In this document: piece after piece, positions 17,810 to 27,406 of the stretch
Layout of the letters: every line of letters begins with the position of its first letter
How positions within the stretch are numbered: position 1 is the stretch's first letter
Source: Vreelandella stevensii S18214
Lineage (GTDB): Bacteria; Pseudomonadota; Gammaproteobacteria; Pseudomonadales; Halomonadaceae
Reading direction: 5' to 3'
NCBI RefSeq assembly: GCF_000275725.1
Contig: NZ_AJTS01000030.1
Location: forward strand, 1-64,000
DNA: 64,000 nucleotides
Translations under genes and position numbers: made by a program
The notes under the pieces: model-generated
Database searches by the model: none
What the model saw: the letters and a program-made list of their open reading frames with translations, nothing else
What the model was told of the DNA's origin: nothing

Positions 17810-18430
17810 ATGCTCGATGTAACGCAAATATTTTCCTATTCGATGGCACTAGGGATTGCCGCTGCCATCCCCGGCCCTGGCTTGGCCGCTCTCGTCGCCC
17901 GTAGCGTCAGTGGCGGTACCTTGCCGGGTTTTTGCCTGCTGCTCGGCTTGATAGTTGGTGACCTGATCTATTTGTCTTTCGCGGTCTTTGGGCTGGCGAT
18001 GGTCGTGGAACACTTCAACGCACTGTTCGAGGTGGTTCGCTGGGGGGCGGCATTGTATCTGTGCTACCTGGCCTGGCAGTTCTGGTTCACCAATCATCAA
18101 ACGATAGAAGAGGGCAAGTCAGCGAAGAAACGGGAACTGTTGTCGGCGGCATTGTCTGGACTGACCATAACGCTGGGCAACCCGAAGACCATCGCTTTTT
18201 ACCTGGCGATCCTTCCATTGGTCATCAACTTAGAGGCGGTCTCGTTACAAACTTGGGTAATGATGTTGGTGCCGCTAACCGTTCTGGTATTACTGAGCGT
18301 TGGCGCGCTGTTCATTGTGACGGCTGTGCGTATGCGGCACCTGCTGTCCAGCCCGCGCGCGCAGCAACATCTGTTCCGCGGGGCGGCAACGATCATGGTG
18401 GCGGCGGCAGCTTCTATGCTGCGTCGTTAA
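17810..18430 (+). CDS. LysE/RhtB-family amino acid exporter
   Basis: 206 residues with about six membrane helices. The N-terminal 'ALGIAAAIPGPGLAALVARS' contains the family's P-G-P motif, and 'TITLGNPKTIAFYLAILPLV' contains the conserved G-N-P-K. LysE/RhtB proteins export amino acids and analogues from the cytoplasm. It is the last gene of the cluster, with an AGGA site 9 bp before the ATG. Together with the Lrp-type regulator it suggests that the product is amino-acid-like and is exported. Confidence 0.92.
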   Translation: MLDVTQIFSYSMALGIAAAIPGPGLAALVARSVSGGTLPGFCLLLGLIVGDLIYLSFAVFGLAMVVEHFNALFEVVRWGAALYLCYLAWQFWFTNHQTIEEGKSAKKRELLSAALSGLTITLGNPKTIAFYLAILPLVINLEAVSLQTWVMMLVPLTVLVLLSVGALFIVTAVRMRHLLSSPRAQQHLFRGAATIMVAAAASMLRR

Positions 18431-18602
18431 GATGGTATACATCGTGCTTGCGATGCATCGCTTTGCGAAAAGACTCCAAGCACATACCTGTTTCGAACAT
18501 AGGTGCCAGTCATTGCGGATGCACGCTCGCCACCAACCTGATTGATCTCGGCACGCAGGTGCTTATTTCTAATCATTCTGAACACTGCAACACTTGATCT
18601 CT
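18431..18602. other. Short non-coding stretch after the cluster
   Basis: 170 bp with no recognisable gene or T-tailed hairpin. It begins the eroded right flank of the island. Confidence 0.4.
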
Positions 18603-19076
18603 TTACAAACCATACAGGCTGCGCGCCACGGGTGCGATGGAGCACGCCTCGCCGTTTCGTGGCGGGTCACTGCCAAGGGTAATGACCGTGGTCGCCACAT
18701 AGACCTCAATCAACGCCGATACCATGCTGCCGTCGTATTGGATGGCTGACGCCACGCAGGCCGCCATGATTGATACCGACGAGTCGCGCAATATACACCG
18801 GACTATAAGCAAATTTCCTGCCCCCCTGCGCAAGGTAGCAGCGGTGCTGCTGAGCATCCGGGACAGGCGCTTAACCTGGCAGCGTTCAGAGGGGAGGAGT
18901 TGCTACACCAGCGCGGTGTCGCGTTCCAGTGTCGCAAAGCACAGCAACGCGAACTGCCGACGGGAGAGCAATATGCGCTGCCAGATGGGTTCAGCAGACT
19001 CCGGCGGCAGCGAGAGATCACCAGCACAGGCACTGACGGTTCCGACTGCGCCATTGTTCCACTTACTCCGTGACAC
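18603..19076 (-). pseudogene. Unrecognised reading frame interrupted by one stop codon
   Basis: A single reverse frame of 158 codons runs from a GTG at 19076 to a stop at 18603, broken only by a TAG at 18903-18905 (57th codon). The upstream part reads '...LSRRQFALLCFATLERDTAL' and the downstream part 'QLLPSERCQVKRLSRMLS' and on to 'SALIEVYVATTVITLG'. Composition is protein-like throughout, and Gln-to-stop would explain the break. I do not recognise the family. It could be a chance open frame, but its length across the stop favours a recently inactivated gene. Confidence 0.35.
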
Positions 19077-19502
19077 TCATAAAGCTATTCTGCTCAGGGT
19101 GATAACCCAACCCAAGGCCTCCTTGCAGAGGCAATCAGCGACTAATGCAGTAACGCCTTGGTTCGTTTTTACACAAGAGGGCGTTCTTCAGTTTCGGACT
19201 TGAACACAATGGCCATTGGCGTCAAGCGTAGGGATAAAGAAGCACTGGTCACTATGCAGTGTCAGAGGTGTTTGAAACGCCTGGGACCTGTCAACAACAC
19301 GTTCGCAAAGGCCAGGAGCAGAGCGCCAAATTCGCGTTATCGTTTTTTATACAGCAAAGAGGTTAAATCAGAGTGAGGTAATCATTCGACGAATAGGCGG
19401 GGCATCGTTCATCGACTACCCTGCATAGGAAGTGGCCGACACTGGCAACACTGCCCAACACTCTTTATGATCTGCTGTTTTTTTACGGGTTAGGAGCGTG
19501 AC
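19077..19502. other. Non-coding right edge of the island / promoter region of the metal-binding protein gene
   Basis: About 425 bp with no gene I can support. The final 120 bp is AT-rich with a T7 run (19477 region) and ends in an AGGAG site for the next gene. No metal-regulator box was identified with confidence. Confidence 0.4.
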
Positions 19503-20420
19503 ATGGATAGGCGATTCCCAGGGACGATCACGCTGTTACTCTTGGCACTGCTTGCAGCCCCTCCCGCCTTCGCGACCGCCACCATCAACGTGATTGCATC
19601 GTTCTCGATCATCGAGGACCTGGTGAAACGCGTGGCAGGTAGCGACGTGCGCATCGTGACCATCGTGCCGCCCGGCGAGGATGTTCACCGCTGGGAGTTG
19701 ACGCCTCCCAACGTGCTGGCACTGGAAGAGGCCGATATCGTGTTCTACAACGGCTATGAGCTGGAGCCTTGGCTGCGCCATGTGAAGGCCATGGCAGATG
19801 ACACGCTAACCTTGACCGCCCTGGCGGAAAACGCGGCCATGTCACCGCTGACCATTCCCATGGGCCAGTACAAGGGCAACCCCGACCCGCATATGTGGAT
19901 GGACCCCAAGGGCGCTGCCGCCTACCTTGATGTGATTGCCGAAACGCTGAGTGAGCACTACCCGCACAAGGCCGACGCCTTCCAGCAACGCGCCGCTGAA
20001 GCCAGGGAAGCCCTGCTGGCGCTGGACCAGCAGGTGCGAGAGCGTCTGCAGGGCATCCCGCAGACCAACCGCACCCTCATCACCAGCGAAGCCTCGATGG
20101 GCTACTTTGCCCGCGCCTACGAGTTCGAGTACAGCGCCATCTGGGGCCTCAATAGCGAAACCCAGGGCAGCGCATCGGCCATGGAGACCATGAGCAAGCA
20201 CCTCACCGAGCAGCGTCCGCCTGCGCTCTTTTATGAAAGCACGGTGCCCGACATTCACATGGACGCCCTGGCGAGAGAGTCAGGCCTGGCTCTGGCAGGC
20301 CCGCTATACACCGATACGCTCAGCGAGGCCGATGGCCCTGCCTACAATTACCCTGCCTTGCTGCTGCATAACGCCGAGCTGCTTCACGAGGCGCTGGGGG
20401 GCGCCCGCGCCGATCACTGA
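19503..20420 (+). CDS. Metal ABC transporter substrate-binding protein, Mn/Fe type (PsaA/MntC-like)
   Basis: 305 residues of the cluster A-I (TroA/ZnuA) family with an N-terminal signal peptide ('LLLLALLAAPPAFA'). Predicted metal ligands are His62 ('EDVHRWEL'), His130 ('DPHMWMDP'), Glu196 ('ITSEASMGYF') and Asp271 ('LYTDTLS'). The third ligand is Glu as in manganese-type PsaA, not His as in ZnuA, and the His-rich loop of ZnuA is missing. No ATPase or permease gene accompanies it in this window. It would bind a divalent metal in the periplasm. AGGAG lies 7 bp before the ATG. Confidence 0.9.
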   Translation: MDRRFPGTITLLLLALLAAPPAFATATINVIASFSIIEDLVKRVAGSDVRIVTIVPPGEDVHRWELTPPNVLALEEADIVFYNGYELEPWLRHVKAMADDTLTLTALAENAAMSPLTIPMGQYKGNPDPHMWMDPKGAAAYLDVIAETLSEHYPHKADAFQQRAAEAREALLALDQQVRERLQGIPQTNRTLITSEASMGYFARAYEFEYSAIWGLNSETQGSASAMETMSKHLTEQRPPALFYESTVPDIHMDALARESGLALAGPLYTDTLSEADGPAYNYPALLLHNAELLHEALGGARADH

Positions 20421-20423
20421 TGC

Positions 20424-21067
20424 CTAAGCGTCAGAGTCGATCAGCTCAGCCAAGGACTCGATCAGCACCTCCGGCTGGCTCTGTTCGATAGGGTCGCCGT
20501 GATTGTAGCCGTAAGGCAGCGCCACCGTGGCAAAACCCGCTGCCTTGCCCGCCTCGATATCGTGGCGTGAGTCTCCGACCATCACGCAGGCACTCGGCGC
20601 AACGTCCAACAAACGTGCGATATGTACGAATCGCCACCCACGCAGTGGGCAAATAGCGCCAGCAGTTCGAAATGCTCCAGAATGGGCGCAATGAAGCGTT
20701 CGGGCTTGTTGGTAATGAGTGCCAGCGTGAAGCCTGCGTCATGCAGCTGCTGCAGCGCTTGCGCCACGTGCGGGTACAGCACGGTGCGTGCGTTGGGCGC
20801 CGCCGCATAATGGCGCATGAACGCCGCCAGCGCAGCCTCGACAAGCCCCGGCTCCGGCGCTGACGAAGTCGCCCAACTGAGTGCGCGCTCTACCAACACC
20901 TGTGCACCGTTGCCTACCCAGTGGCGCACCTGCTGCTCATCCGGCAGCGGCAGCGCCATCTCCCGCATGGATTGCTGTACGGCCACGGCCAGATCAGGCA
21001 CGGAATCGATCAAGGTGCCATCGAGGTCGAAGGCGATCAGTTGCTTCTGCTGCAGAATGGTATGCAC
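20424..21067 (-). pseudogene. gph: Phosphoglycolate phosphatase, broken by a frameshifting deletion
   Basis: The 5' part (21067 to ~20620) encodes a normal HAD start, 'LIAFDLDGTLIDSVPDLAVA', through motif II 'LALITNKPERF' to 'CVGGDS'. The frame is then lost and stops at 20582. From about 20615 another frame resumes with 'LDVAPSACVMVGDSRHDIEA' to the natural end at 20424. The usual 'xPxKKPxPxPL' stretch carrying the HAD motif III lysine is missing between the parts, so this is a real deletion of tens of bases and not a one-base error. In Pseudomonas, gph lies between rpe and trpE. Confidence 0.8.
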
Positions 21068-21192
21068 ACGGGCTCCCTGGTCATGGCACTGGACGACATA
21101 ATCACGATTAATTTTATCACCTTATCGGCCTGCGATTACCCATACCGCGTGGAAGCTTCTATGCTGAGGCTATATTAGCCAAGGAGAGAGTA

Positions 21193-22491
21193 ATGGCCAC
21201 TCCCCGAATTGTGATTGTGGGCGGCGGCGCCGGAGGCTTGGCCCTCGCCACCAAGCTGGGGCACACGCTGGGCAAGAAAAAACGCGCCGAGATCGTGCTG
21301 CTGGACCGTAACGCGACCCATGTCTGGAAACCGCTGCTCCATGAGCTGGCTACCGGCGTGTTGAACTCCAGCATGGACGAAGTGGACTATCGTGGCCACT
21401 CCACCGCCCATCACTACCGCTACCAGCGGGGCTCATTGAGCGGGCTGGATCGTGAACAGAAGGTGATTCACCTGGCGGCCATTGTCGATGAAGAGGGCGA
21501 AGAAGTGCTGCCCGCTCGGCAGATCACCTATGACTACCTGGTACTGGCACTGGGCAGCGTTTCCAACGACTTTGGCACTCAGGGCGTGGCCGAGCATTGC
21601 CACTTCATCGATTCGCCCCAGCAGGCCAAGGCGTTCCAGCGGGACATGATCAACACCTTCCTGCGTTACACCGACCCATCGCTGCGCCAACATACCCAGC
21701 TCACCATCGGCATCGTCGGTGGTGGCGCCACAGGGGTAGAGCTGTCAGCGGAGCTGCTGGATGCCTCACGTCTGTTGAACGCCTACGGGGTGACGGCGGT
21801 GGACCACCAGTCCATCAGCGTACACTTGATCGAGGCCGCGCCGCGCCTGCTGCCAGGCTTGTCCGAACGCATCAGCGGCACCGTGCAGCAGGAGCTGGAA
21901 AGCCTCGGCGTCACCGTGCACGTCAACACGGCCATTCAGGAAGCGAAGGAGTATCATCTGGTCACCAATGATGGCGAAGTCATCGATACCGACCTGAACG
22001 TCTGGGCCGCGGGCATTAAGGCGCCCGAATTCCTCAGCGAGCTGGGGCTCACCACCAACAAGCGCCATCAGGTCGCCGTGCAGCAAACCCTGCAAAGCGT
22101 CGATGACCCCGCCATTTTTGCCCTGGGCGACTGCGCCAGCTGCCCACAAGGCGAGGATGCTACCGTGCCACCCCGCGCTCAGGCCGCCCATCAACAGGCC
22201 AAGGTACTGGCGAAGAACCTGATTAACTGCCTGGAACAGAAGCCTCTGGCCGCGTTTCACTACCGTGACCACGGCTCACTGGTATCGCTGGCGCGCTACG
22301 ATGCGGTGGGCAACCTGATGCGCAGCTCCGCTTCTCGCGGGCTGTTTCTGGAGGGCTGGCTGGCGCGCCAAGCGTATGCTTCCCTGTATCGTATGCATCA
22401 GCTGTCGATACATGGCGCGCCAAAAACGGGTCTTGCCTGGCTGGTAGACAAACTGAACCGCTACCTCAAGCCACGCATGAAGCTACATTGA
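21193..22491 (+). CDS. ndh: Type II NADH dehydrogenase (NDH-2)
   Basis: 432 residues, a monotopic membrane flavoprotein that passes electrons from NADH to quinone without pumping protons. The FAD dinucleotide motif is 'RIVIVGGGAGGLALATKLG'. The NADH motif is 'TIGIVGGGATGVELSAEL'. The FAD-closing 'DPAIFALGDCASC' and 'PPRAQAAHQQAKVL' follow. Length fits NDH-2. A C-terminal amphipathic stretch probably anchors it to the inner membrane. An AAGGAGAG site precedes the ATG. It is convergent with rpe. Confidence 0.93.
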   Translation: MATPRIVIVGGGAGGLALATKLGHTLGKKKRAEIVLLDRNATHVWKPLLHELATGVLNSSMDEVDYRGHSTAHHYRYQRGSLSGLDREQKVIHLAAIVDEEGEEVLPARQITYDYLVLALGSVSNDFGTQGVAEHCHFIDSPQQAKAFQRDMINTFLRYTDPSLRQHTQLTIGIVGGGATGVELSAELLDASRLLNAYGVTAVDHQSISVHLIEAAPRLLPGLSERISGTVQQELESLGVTVHVNTAIQEAKEYHLVTNDGEVIDTDLNVWAAGIKAPEFLSELGLTTNKRHQVAVQQTLQSVDDPAIFALGDCASCPQGEDATVPPRAQAAHQQAKVLAKNLINCLEQKPLAAFHYRDHGSLVSLARYDAVGNLMRSSASRGLFLEGWLARQAYASLYRMHQLSIHGAPKTGLAWLVDKLNRYLKPRMKLH

Positions 22492-22504
22492 GCGCCTGCC
22501 TCGA

Positions 22505-23206
22505 TCAGCGGACGCTGGCCAGCGCAGCTCGCATCTGCTGAATGACGCTATCGTATCCGTGGGGGTCGCTGGCCTGGTGCGCATTGAAAATGGCCGAGCC
22601 AGCCACGAACGTATCGGCACCGGCAGCGGCAATCTCGGCGATGTTATCCACCTTGACGCCCCCATCGATCTCCAGGCGGATCGGCAAGCCCGAAGCATCG
22701 ATCCTTGCCCGCGCCTCGCGCAGCTTGTCGAGGGTCGTCGGGATGAACGATTGCCCACCAAAGCCCGGGTTGACGCTCATCAGCAGCACCATATCCACTT
22801 TGTCCATCACGTAATCGAGATAGCTAAGCGGCGTTGCCGGGTTGAAAACCAGCCCGGCCTTGCAGCCGCCATCGCGGATCAGCTGCAAAGAGCGATCGAT
22901 ATGCTCGGAGGCTTCGGGGTGAAAGGTGATGTAGCTCGCGCCCGCGTCGATGAAATCACTGATCATGCGATCCACCGGCTTGACCATCAGGTGCACATCG
23001 ATGGGCGCGGTCACGCCGTGCTGGCGCAGTGCCTTGCAGACCATTGGGCCAATGGTCAGGTTGGGCACGTAGTGGTTGTCCATGACATCGAAGTGCACCA
23101 CGTCTGCACCGGCGGCCAGAACGTTGTCTACCTCTTCCCCCAAACGGGCGAAGTTGGCCGACAAAATGGAAGGGGCAATCAAGAAATCCTGGGCAGTGCT
23201 CATCAT
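22505..23206 (-). CDS. rpe: Ribulose-phosphate 3-epimerase
   Basis: 233 residues, a TIM barrel interconverting ribulose-5-phosphate and xylulose-5-phosphate in the pentose phosphate pathway. Motifs: '[16 protein letters not shown]', metal-binding '[18 protein letters not shown]', '[13 protein letters not shown]', '[13 protein letters not shown]' and '[13 protein letters not shown]'. The start is one of two adjacent Met codons (23206 or 23203). Its order with gph and the trp genes echoes the rpe-gph-trpE arrangement of pseudomonads. Confidence 0.97.
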   Translation of the reverse strand: MMSTAQDFLIAPSILSANFARLGEEVDNVLAAGADVVHFDVMDNHYVPNLTIGPMVCKALRQHGVTAPIDVHLMVKPVDRMISDFIDAGASYITFHPEASEHIDRSLQLIRDGGCKAGLVFNPATPLSYLDYVMDKVDMVLLMSVNPGFGGQSFIPTTLDKLREARARIDASGLPIRLEIDGGVKVDNIAEIAAAGADTFVAGSAIFNAHQASDPHGYDSVIQQMRAALASVR

Positions 23207-23324
23207 GGGGTCCTTAGCGCGGATTAACGGTATCGCGCTATCTTACCAGAGCGCTGCGCCCAGCCCCATGCAAGGATGATGCCCTTGAGCGGCATGAAAG
23301 AAATGCATCATTGCCTAACCTTCC

Positions 23325-23375
23325 TCATATATTCACAAATAGAATATAAAACACAATTGTAATTCCACAATGACA
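23325..23375 (+). promoter_or_regulatory. AT-rich promoter/activator region of the sulfate transport operon
   Basis: A strongly AT-rich block (around ATATTCACAAATAG and TATAAA) lies 55-105 bp before the sbp start in an otherwise GC-rich region. CysB-activated promoters typically have such blocks; binding by CysB is inferred from operon content only. Confidence 0.35.
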
Positions 23376-23430
23376 GGTTTAACCTTAGCACCATCGCGAC
23401 TATGTCGCCCCCTGCCATCAGGAGCCTGCC

Positions 23431-24483
23431 ATGACACGCCATACTCTACTTCGCACCAGCCAGCTTCGTAATGGACTGCGCCGCAGCCTGCTCGCCGCTG
23501 CCGTCGGCACCGCCGTTGCCGGCATGACGCTCTCCACCAGCGCCGTGGCCCAGGAGCGTGAGCTGCTCAACTCCTCCTACGATATCGCCCGTGAGCTTTT
23601 TTCGGCCATCAACCCTGAGTTCCAGGCTTGGTGGCAGGAAGAGCACGGCGAAGAGATCGGTATCAACCAGTCTCACGGAGGCTCCTCGGCTCAGGCACGG
23701 GCCATTCTGCAGGGTCTGCGCGCCGATGTAGTGACCTATAACCAGGTCACCGACGTTCAAGCGCTGGCGGATGCAGGCCTGGTCGCGGAAGATTGGCAGC
23801 AGGCGTTCGACAACAATGCGTCACCCTACTACTCCACCACCGCGTTCCTGGTGCGCAAGGGCAACCCCAAGGGCATCGAGAGCTGGGACGACCTGGTACA
23901 GGAAGACGTCCGCATGGTCTTCCCGAACCCGAAAACCTCCGGCAATGGCCGCTACACCTATTTGGCCGCCTGGGGCTTCGCCGATCAGGCTTTCGACGGT
24001 GACGACGAGCAGATTCAGGACTTCATGCGCACCTTCCTGCGCAACGTCGCGGTATTTGACACCGGCGGTCGTGGTGCCACCACCAGTTTCATCGAACGCG
24101 GCATTGGCGATGTGCTGATCAGCTTCGAGTCCGAAGTCAACAATATCCGTACCGAATACGGCAGCGACGATTATGAAGTGATCGTGCCGCCGGTCAGCAT
24201 CCTGGCCGAATTCCCGGTCGCCGTGGTCGGCCCCAACGCCGAGCGCAACGGCAACAGCGATCTGGCCCAGAGCTATCTCGAGTACCTCTATAGCGAAGAG
24301 GCTCAGCGCCTGCTGGCGGGCTTCAACTACCGTGTGCATAACGAGACCGTCGTGGCCGAGTTTGCCGACCAGTTCCCCGAGACCGAGCTGCTGCAGGTCG
24401 AAGACGTGTTTGGTAGCTGGGAAGAAGCCATGGAAGCCCATTTCGAAGGCGGCGCACTGCTCGATCAACTGCAACGTCGTTAA
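23431..24483 (+). CDS. sbp: Sulfate/thiosulfate-binding periplasmic protein
   Basis: 350 residues with a long signal peptide cut after 'TSAVAQ'. Sulfate-family features: '[20 protein letters not shown]', '[20 protein letters not shown]', '[19 protein letters not shown]' and 'FVEVD'-equivalent '[11 protein letters not shown]'. It delivers sulfate to CysTWA. An AGGAG site lies 6 bp before the ATG and cysT follows after 9 bp, so this is a four-gene operon. Confidence 0.95.
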   Translation: MTRHTLLRTSQLRNGLRRSLLAAAVGTAVAGMTLSTSAVAQERELLNSSYDIARELFSAINPEFQAWWQEEHGEEIGINQSHGGSSAQARAILQGLRADVVTYNQVTDVQALADAGLVAEDWQQAFDNNASPYYSTTAFLVRKGNPKGIESWDDLVQEDVRMVFPNPKTSGNGRYTYLAAWGFADQAFDGDDEQIQDFMRTFLRNVAVFDTGGRGATTSFIERGIGDVLISFESEVNNIRTEYGSDDYEVIVPPVSILAEFPVAVVGPNAERNGNSDLAQSYLEYLYSEEAQRLLAGFNYRVHNETVVAEFADQFPETELLQVEDVFGSWEEAMEAHFEGGALLDQLQRR

Positions 24484-24492
24484 CGGAGCCCC

Positions 24493-25347
24493 ATGAGCCA
24501 ACTTGCATTCTGGCGATCCGGCAGCACACGCGTGCTGCCGGGTTTTGGCCTTTCCATGGGTATCAGCGTGCTGTTTATCTCGCTGGTACTGCTGCTGCCC
24601 ATCACCGGGCTGTTTGGCCAACTGGCGGGGCTCAGCCTCAGCGAGTACTGGGCCATCATCACCGATGGCCGCGTGGTGGCCAGCTACACCGTGACCATTG
24701 GCGCTGCCGCCGTGGCCGCGCTGGTCAACGCCGTTTTCGGGCTGCTGCTGGCCTGGGTGCTGGTGCGCTACGAGTTCCCCGGCAAGCGTCTGCTGGATGC
24801 GCTGATGGACCTGCCCTTCGCCCTGCCCACGGCGGTGGCGGGCATTACCCTGGCCACCCTGTATGCCGGCAATGGCTGGATGGGCCGCCTGCTCGAACCG
24901 CTGGGCTTTCAGGTCGCCTATACCTGGGTCGGCATTGCCTTGGCCATGGCTTTTACCAGTATTCCTTTCGTGGTGCGCACCGTGCAGCCGGTACTCGAAG
25001 ACCTGCCCGCCGAGATCGATGAAGCCGCCATGTCGCTGGGTGCTACCGACAGCGTGGCATTTCGCCGGGTGATCATGCCCCACCTGTGGCCAGCGCTGGT
25101 CACCGGTACGGGGCTGGCGTTCGTGCGCTCGTTAGGCGAGTTCGGGGCGATCATCTTCATCGCGGGCAACATGCCCTACGAAACGGAGATCACGGCACTG
25201 ATGATCTTCGTTCGGCTTCAGGAGTACGACTACGCAGGCGCTTCGGCCATCGCCTCGGTGGTGCTGTTCGTGTCGTTGGCACTGCTGCTGGTCATCAACA
25301 TCTGGCAGGGGCGCTTCGTGCGCCGCTTGCATGGAGGAAAAGGCTAA
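24493..25347 (+). CDS. cysT: Sulfate ABC transporter permease CysT (CysU)
   Basis: 284 residues, inner-membrane permease with about six helices. The cytoplasmic EAA loop reads 'IDEAAMSLGATDSVAFRRV', the coupling site for CysA. 'LPFALPTAVAGITLATLY' is conserved in CysT. The stop TAA shares its last base with the cysW ATG (TAATG). Confidence 0.96.
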   Translation: MSQLAFWRSGSTRVLPGFGLSMGISVLFISLVLLLPITGLFGQLAGLSLSEYWAIITDGRVVASYTVTIGAAAVAALVNAVFGLLLAWVLVRYEFPGKRLLDALMDLPFALPTAVAGITLATLYAGNGWMGRLLEPLGFQVAYTWVGIALAMAFTSIPFVVRTVQPVLEDLPAEIDEAAMSLGATDSVAFRRVIMPHLWPALVTGTGLAFVRSLGEFGAIIFIAGNMPYETEITALMIFVRLQEYDYAGASAIASVVLFVSLALLLVINIWQGRFVRRLHGGKG

Positions 25348-26174
25348 TGCATCGCGTAGGGGATGCGCCGCTGGTGCGGCGCGTACTGATCGTCAGCGCC
25401 CTGCTGCTGTCGGCGCTGTTTCTGCTGCTGCCGCTGGTCGCCATTTTTGCTCAGGCCTTTTCTCAGGGCGTGGCGGTGTTCTGGGCCAACGTGACCAATA
25501 CCTTTACCCTGCACGCCATCGGCCTGACGCTGGTCATCGCGCTGATGACCATTCCGGTCTGCCTGGTCTTTGGCGTCGCGCTGGCCTGGCTGGTGACCCG
25601 CTTCAGCTTCCCCGGCCGCCGCATTCTGCAAACCCTGATCGACATACCCTTTGCCGTTTCGCCAGTCGTGGCCGGTTTGATCTACCTGCTGCTCTACGGC
25701 CGCAATGGCTGGATCGGCAGCTGGCTGGACACCCATGACATCCAGCTCATGTTTGCCTGGCCCGGCATTCTGATGGTCACCATCTTCGTCACCTGCCCCT
25801 TCGTCGCTCGGGAACTGATTCCATTGATGCAGGCCCAGGGCTCCCGCGAAGAGGAAGCCGCCGTGACCCTGGGCGCCTCAGGCTGGACCACGTTCTGGCG
25901 CGTGACGCTCCCCAACATCCGCTGGGCACTGCTGTACGGCATCATCCTCACCAACGCCCGCGCGGTAGGTGAATTCGGCGCGGTCTCCGTGGTCTCAGGG
26001 GCTATTCGCGGGCAGACCAACACGCTGCCCTTGCACCTCGAACAGCTCTATCAGGATTACAACGCCGTGGGGGCATTTGCCAGCGCGGCCTTGCTGGCGC
26101 TGATTGCCCTGTTAACCCTTGCGGCCAAGGCAGGCCTGGAATGGCGCGCATCGCGCCGGGAGGCACTCGTATGA
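25347..26174 (+). CDS. cysW: Sulfate ABC transporter permease CysW
   Basis: 275 residues from the ATG at 25347, which overlaps the cysT stop by one base; a longer open frame back to 25086 is inside cysT and is rejected. The EAA loop is '[19 protein letters not shown]'. '[20 protein letters not shown]' is characteristic of CysW. The TGA overlaps the cysA start as ATGA. Confidence 0.96.
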   Translation: MHRVGDAPLVRRVLIVSALLLSALFLLLPLVAIFAQAFSQGVAVFWANVTNTFTLHAIGLTLVIALMTIPVCLVFGVALAWLVTRFSFPGRRILQTLIDIPFAVSPVVAGLIYLLLYGRNGWIGSWLDTHDIQLMFAWPGILMVTIFVTCPFVARELIPLMQAQGSREEEAAVTLGASGWTTFWRVTLPNIRWALLYGIILTNARAVGEFGAVSVVSGAIRGQTNTLPLHLEQLYQDYNAVGAFASAALLALIALLTLAAKAGLEWRASRREALV

Positions 26175-27265
26175 GTATTCGCTTAGAGAATATTGCCAAG
26201 CATTTTGCCAATACCCAGGCCCTCGAACCCATCGACCTGGACATTCATGAGGGCGAGCTGGTCGGCTTGCTGGGCCCCTCTGGGTCGGGCAAGACGACCC
26301 TGCTGCGTATCATTGCAGGGCTGGAGAGCGCTGACCGCAGGCCAACGCCCGGTAAAATTCTGTTTGGCGATCGCGATGTCACCCATGTGCACGTGCGTGA
26401 CCGGCGCATCGGTTTTGTCTTTCAGCACTATGCGCTGTTTCGCCATATGAGCGTCTACGACAACGTGGCCTTTGGCCTGACCGTGATGCCGCGCAAGCGT
26501 CGCCCCTCCAGCGGCGAGATTCGTGCACGAGTATTTCGGCTGCTGGAAATGGTTCAGCTCCAGCATTTGGCCAACCGCCTGCCTGCGCAGCTCTCGGGCG
26601 GCCAGCAGCAGCGTGTGTCGCTGGCCAGGGCACTGGCCGTAGAGCCCGACGTGCTGCTGCTGGACGAGCCCTTCGGCGCGCTGGACGCCAAGGTACGTCA
26701 GGACCTTCGCCGCTGGCTGCGTCGCCTTCATGATGAGCTGAACTTCACCAGCGTATTCGTGACCCACGACCAGGAGGAGGCGCTGGAGCTTTCGGATCGC
26801 GTCGTGGTGATGAGCAACGGCCGTATCGAACAGATCGACACGCCGGAAACTCTCTACCGCTCGCCGAAGAACCGCTTTGTGTTCGAATTCCTCGGTGACG
26901 TGAACCACCTGGAGGGCAGCGTGCAGCAAGGTGTGCTGACCTGCGGAGACGCGCGCCTGCAGGTAGACCTGCCGGACGGTGACGAAGAGCTGCTGTTGCG
27001 CCCCCACGAAGTGCGCCTGGCTGAAGCACCCAGCCCGGAAAGCCACCTGCCTGTCACGGTCACCGCGCTTTCCCCTGTGGGGGCCGAAGTACGGGTCGAG
27101 CTGGAGGCGGACTGGCTTGCCAAGCCCTGGCTGGCCACCGTGCGTCATGCCGACTTCGAACGACTGAACCTGCAGCGCGGCCAGCGGCTGTTTGCCCACC
27201 CGCGCCAGTGGCATCGATTCAAGGAAGACGCCGCGCCCCAGCCGCAGCCTAGCCGGGTCGCGTAA
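26171..27265 (+). CDS. cysA: Sulfate ABC transporter ATPase CysA
   Basis: 364 residues from the ATG at 26171 that overlaps the cysW stop by 4 bp. Walker A '[12 protein letters not shown]', Q-loop 'FVFQHYALF', signature '[15 protein letters not shown]', Walker B '[12 protein letters not shown]' and H-loop '[10 protein letters not shown]' are all intact. The C-terminal TOBE-like domain (~240-350) is present. It powers sulfate/thiosulfate import through CysTW. Confidence 0.96.
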   Translation: MSIRLENIAKHFANTQALEPIDLDIHEGELVGLLGPSGSGKTTLLRIIAGLESADRRPTPGKILFGDRDVTHVHVRDRRIGFVFQHYALFRHMSVYDNVAFGLTVMPRKRRPSSGEIRARVFRLLEMVQLQHLANRLPAQLSGGQQQRVSLARALAVEPDVLLLDEPFGALDAKVRQDLRRWLRRLHDELNFTSVFVTHDQEEALELSDRVVVMSNGRIEQIDTPETLYRSPKNRFVFEFLGDVNHLEGSVQQGVLTCGDARLQVDLPDGDEELLLRPHEVRLAEAPSPESHLPVTVTALSPVGAEVRVELEADWLAKPWLATVRHADFERLNLQRGQRLFAHPRQWHRFKEDAAPQPQPSRVA

Positions 27266-27406
27266 GCCGCTGGCCTCGCCTGTCGTGGCAGGGCTATACT
27301 GTACCGAATCTGGTCAGCAATGCCTTGTTACGACAGGTTTTTACTATTCAGGCAAGCGGTTACCCAGACAGGTGACGATCCAAACAAGTAGAGTGTGGAG
27401 AGAGAT

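Noticed and set aside
12372-18430. Bacilysin or anticapsin gene cluster
   Set aside because: Only the BacA-like gene matches. There is no BacB cupin, BacC/BacG dehydrogenase, BacD ATP-grasp ligase, BacE or class I BacF, so a different product is expected.
23821-25083. 420-codon reverse open frame over sbp and cysT
   Set aside because: It spans two well-supported forward genes and reads as His/Gly/Gln-rich shadow text.
25086-25346. N-terminal extension of cysW
   Set aside because: Lies entirely inside cysT in another frame; the TAATG junction at 25345-25349 gives the proper start.
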